A stretch of 64,000 bases of DNA from Lytechinus variegatus (Eukaryota > Echinodermata > Echinoidea > Temnopleuroida > Toxopneustidae), in NCBI RefSeq assembly GCF_018143015.1, contig NC_054756.1, positions 31,121,940-31,185,939 of the forward strand, in the 5' to 3' direction. The notes beneath the pieces were generated by a model. It was not told where the DNA came from. It did not search any database and was given only the letters and a program-made list of their open reading frames with translations. A program made the position numbers and the translations under genes. This document shows positions 63,160-64,000 of this stretch, piece after piece (the first letter of the stretch is position 1; the number at the start of each line of letters is the position of its first letter).

Positions 63160-64000
63160 TCTTGCTTGTTAAAATTCAAGCTATTTAAATGGTCAGGCGG
63201 GTTATGACGTCATCGGCTTTCAAGTCCCTGGTATTAATTCGTTGTCATAAGTTAGCGTTATAGACGTATGTAATTCAAAAAAAAAAGCAAAGCAAAGAAA
63301 CCGAGTAGAGATTGAATAGGTACATGGATGCTTTTCTATCAACCTATATAAAAACTCTAAAGCCAAAAGAAATCCAAAAGTCAAGAGAATTTTTTTTTGA
63401 TTCGTTATAATCGAATATTTTGTGTCATGTCTATCGTTCCGATAATAATAGCAACACATAAGCGTAGGTGATGATATTAATATGTTGTTTCCTCTCACTT
63501 TATTTCATGTTTCACTTTTTGAAGCACTGAATGCCGATTTTCGGACGCGATTTTAGTCTGGGCTTCATTTCTGTAACATGTCAGAGACACAGGTGACAAG
63601 GGGGACCTCGCACACATTAGATTTTTTTTAAAGTCAAATCAATGTTAGCCAATGCCTTTAGAGTCTTTCTATACTTAGCCCTACCTACGAAACATTGGAA
63701 ATCGCTTTAAAATGTTGCTCATTTCTTTTCTATCATTTCAACTGGACTTTGCAGATATTACCTGCCAATTCCGTCTCCTGAGAGCCGGCCAAAAAACGTA
63801 TGCCGCAAGATGGCAGCAATCTCATTTAGCGGACGGACGGACGGCATGGTGTCGAAAGATGTATCCGTTGGCATTTCTAGACATTATCTAGCCCTGCAGT
63901 TTTGCCTCTTTTAACACTATGACGTCATTTTTCGGGATGCGCACCCCTGGGTGACGAAACAACCAACATGCTGCAGTAAACCATGATGCGCGCTCCTCGT
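63160..64000 (-). other. 5S rDNA intergenic spacer, cut by window end
   Basis: Ordinary spacer sequence without the 19-bp extra segment, running off the window before reaching the next 5S gene. The tandem array evidently continues to the right. Confidence 0.93.

Overview
This is a eukaryotic, non-coding, repeat-built window from a 5S ribosomal RNA gene cluster. The 5S sequence (about 120 nt, with the usual internal-promoter motifs) looks like that of an echinoderm. A tRNA-derived SINE and inverted-repeat MITEs of a type common in sea urchins and sea stars also point that way. The genus cannot be fixed from the window. I see no convincing protein-coding gene; the short reading frames are products of tandem repeats.

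Layout. The right end (51,916-64,000) is an ordinary 5S rDNA tandem array: eight 5S genes on the minus strand, about 1.41 kb apart, each followed by a T-run terminator and separated by a spacer of about 1.29 kb. To the left, the same spacer occurs twice more (5,417-22,117 and 37,261-38,529), but there the 5S gene is reduced to its last 22-24 bases. The rest of the gene and its upstream flank are replaced by a compound insert. The insert is a run of 3.3-3.5 kb units (called E here; E1-E3 at 22,142-31,670, E4-E5 at 38,552-44,754) followed by a 26/52-bp satellite (array A 1-5,416, array B 31,671-37,260, array C 44,755-51,915). The order satellite - 5S spacer - 5S stump - E units repeats as a block of about 13 kb. 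The last block returns to intact 5S genes.

The leftmost spacer carries a further insertion of 15.4 kb (6,328-21,758). It has matching CCCTTATA/TATAAGGG ends and a duplicated TA target; uninterrupted versions of the target exist elsewhere in the window. Inside it lie ATGGT-rich tandem repeats near both ends, a direct duplication of about 5.1 kb with a patchwork junction, and a single-copy part holding a SINE and several MITEs. No transposase was found in it.

How it fits together. The functional genes are the 5S genes at the right edge. The rest looks like a decaying or expanding flank of the cluster, in which one disrupted 5S unit was amplified together with its insert and then hit by a large DNA element. 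Some local duplications and dense single-base indels (about 11.4 kb, 49-52 kb, 60-62 kb) could be assembly or consensus errors, so they need raw-read confirmation.
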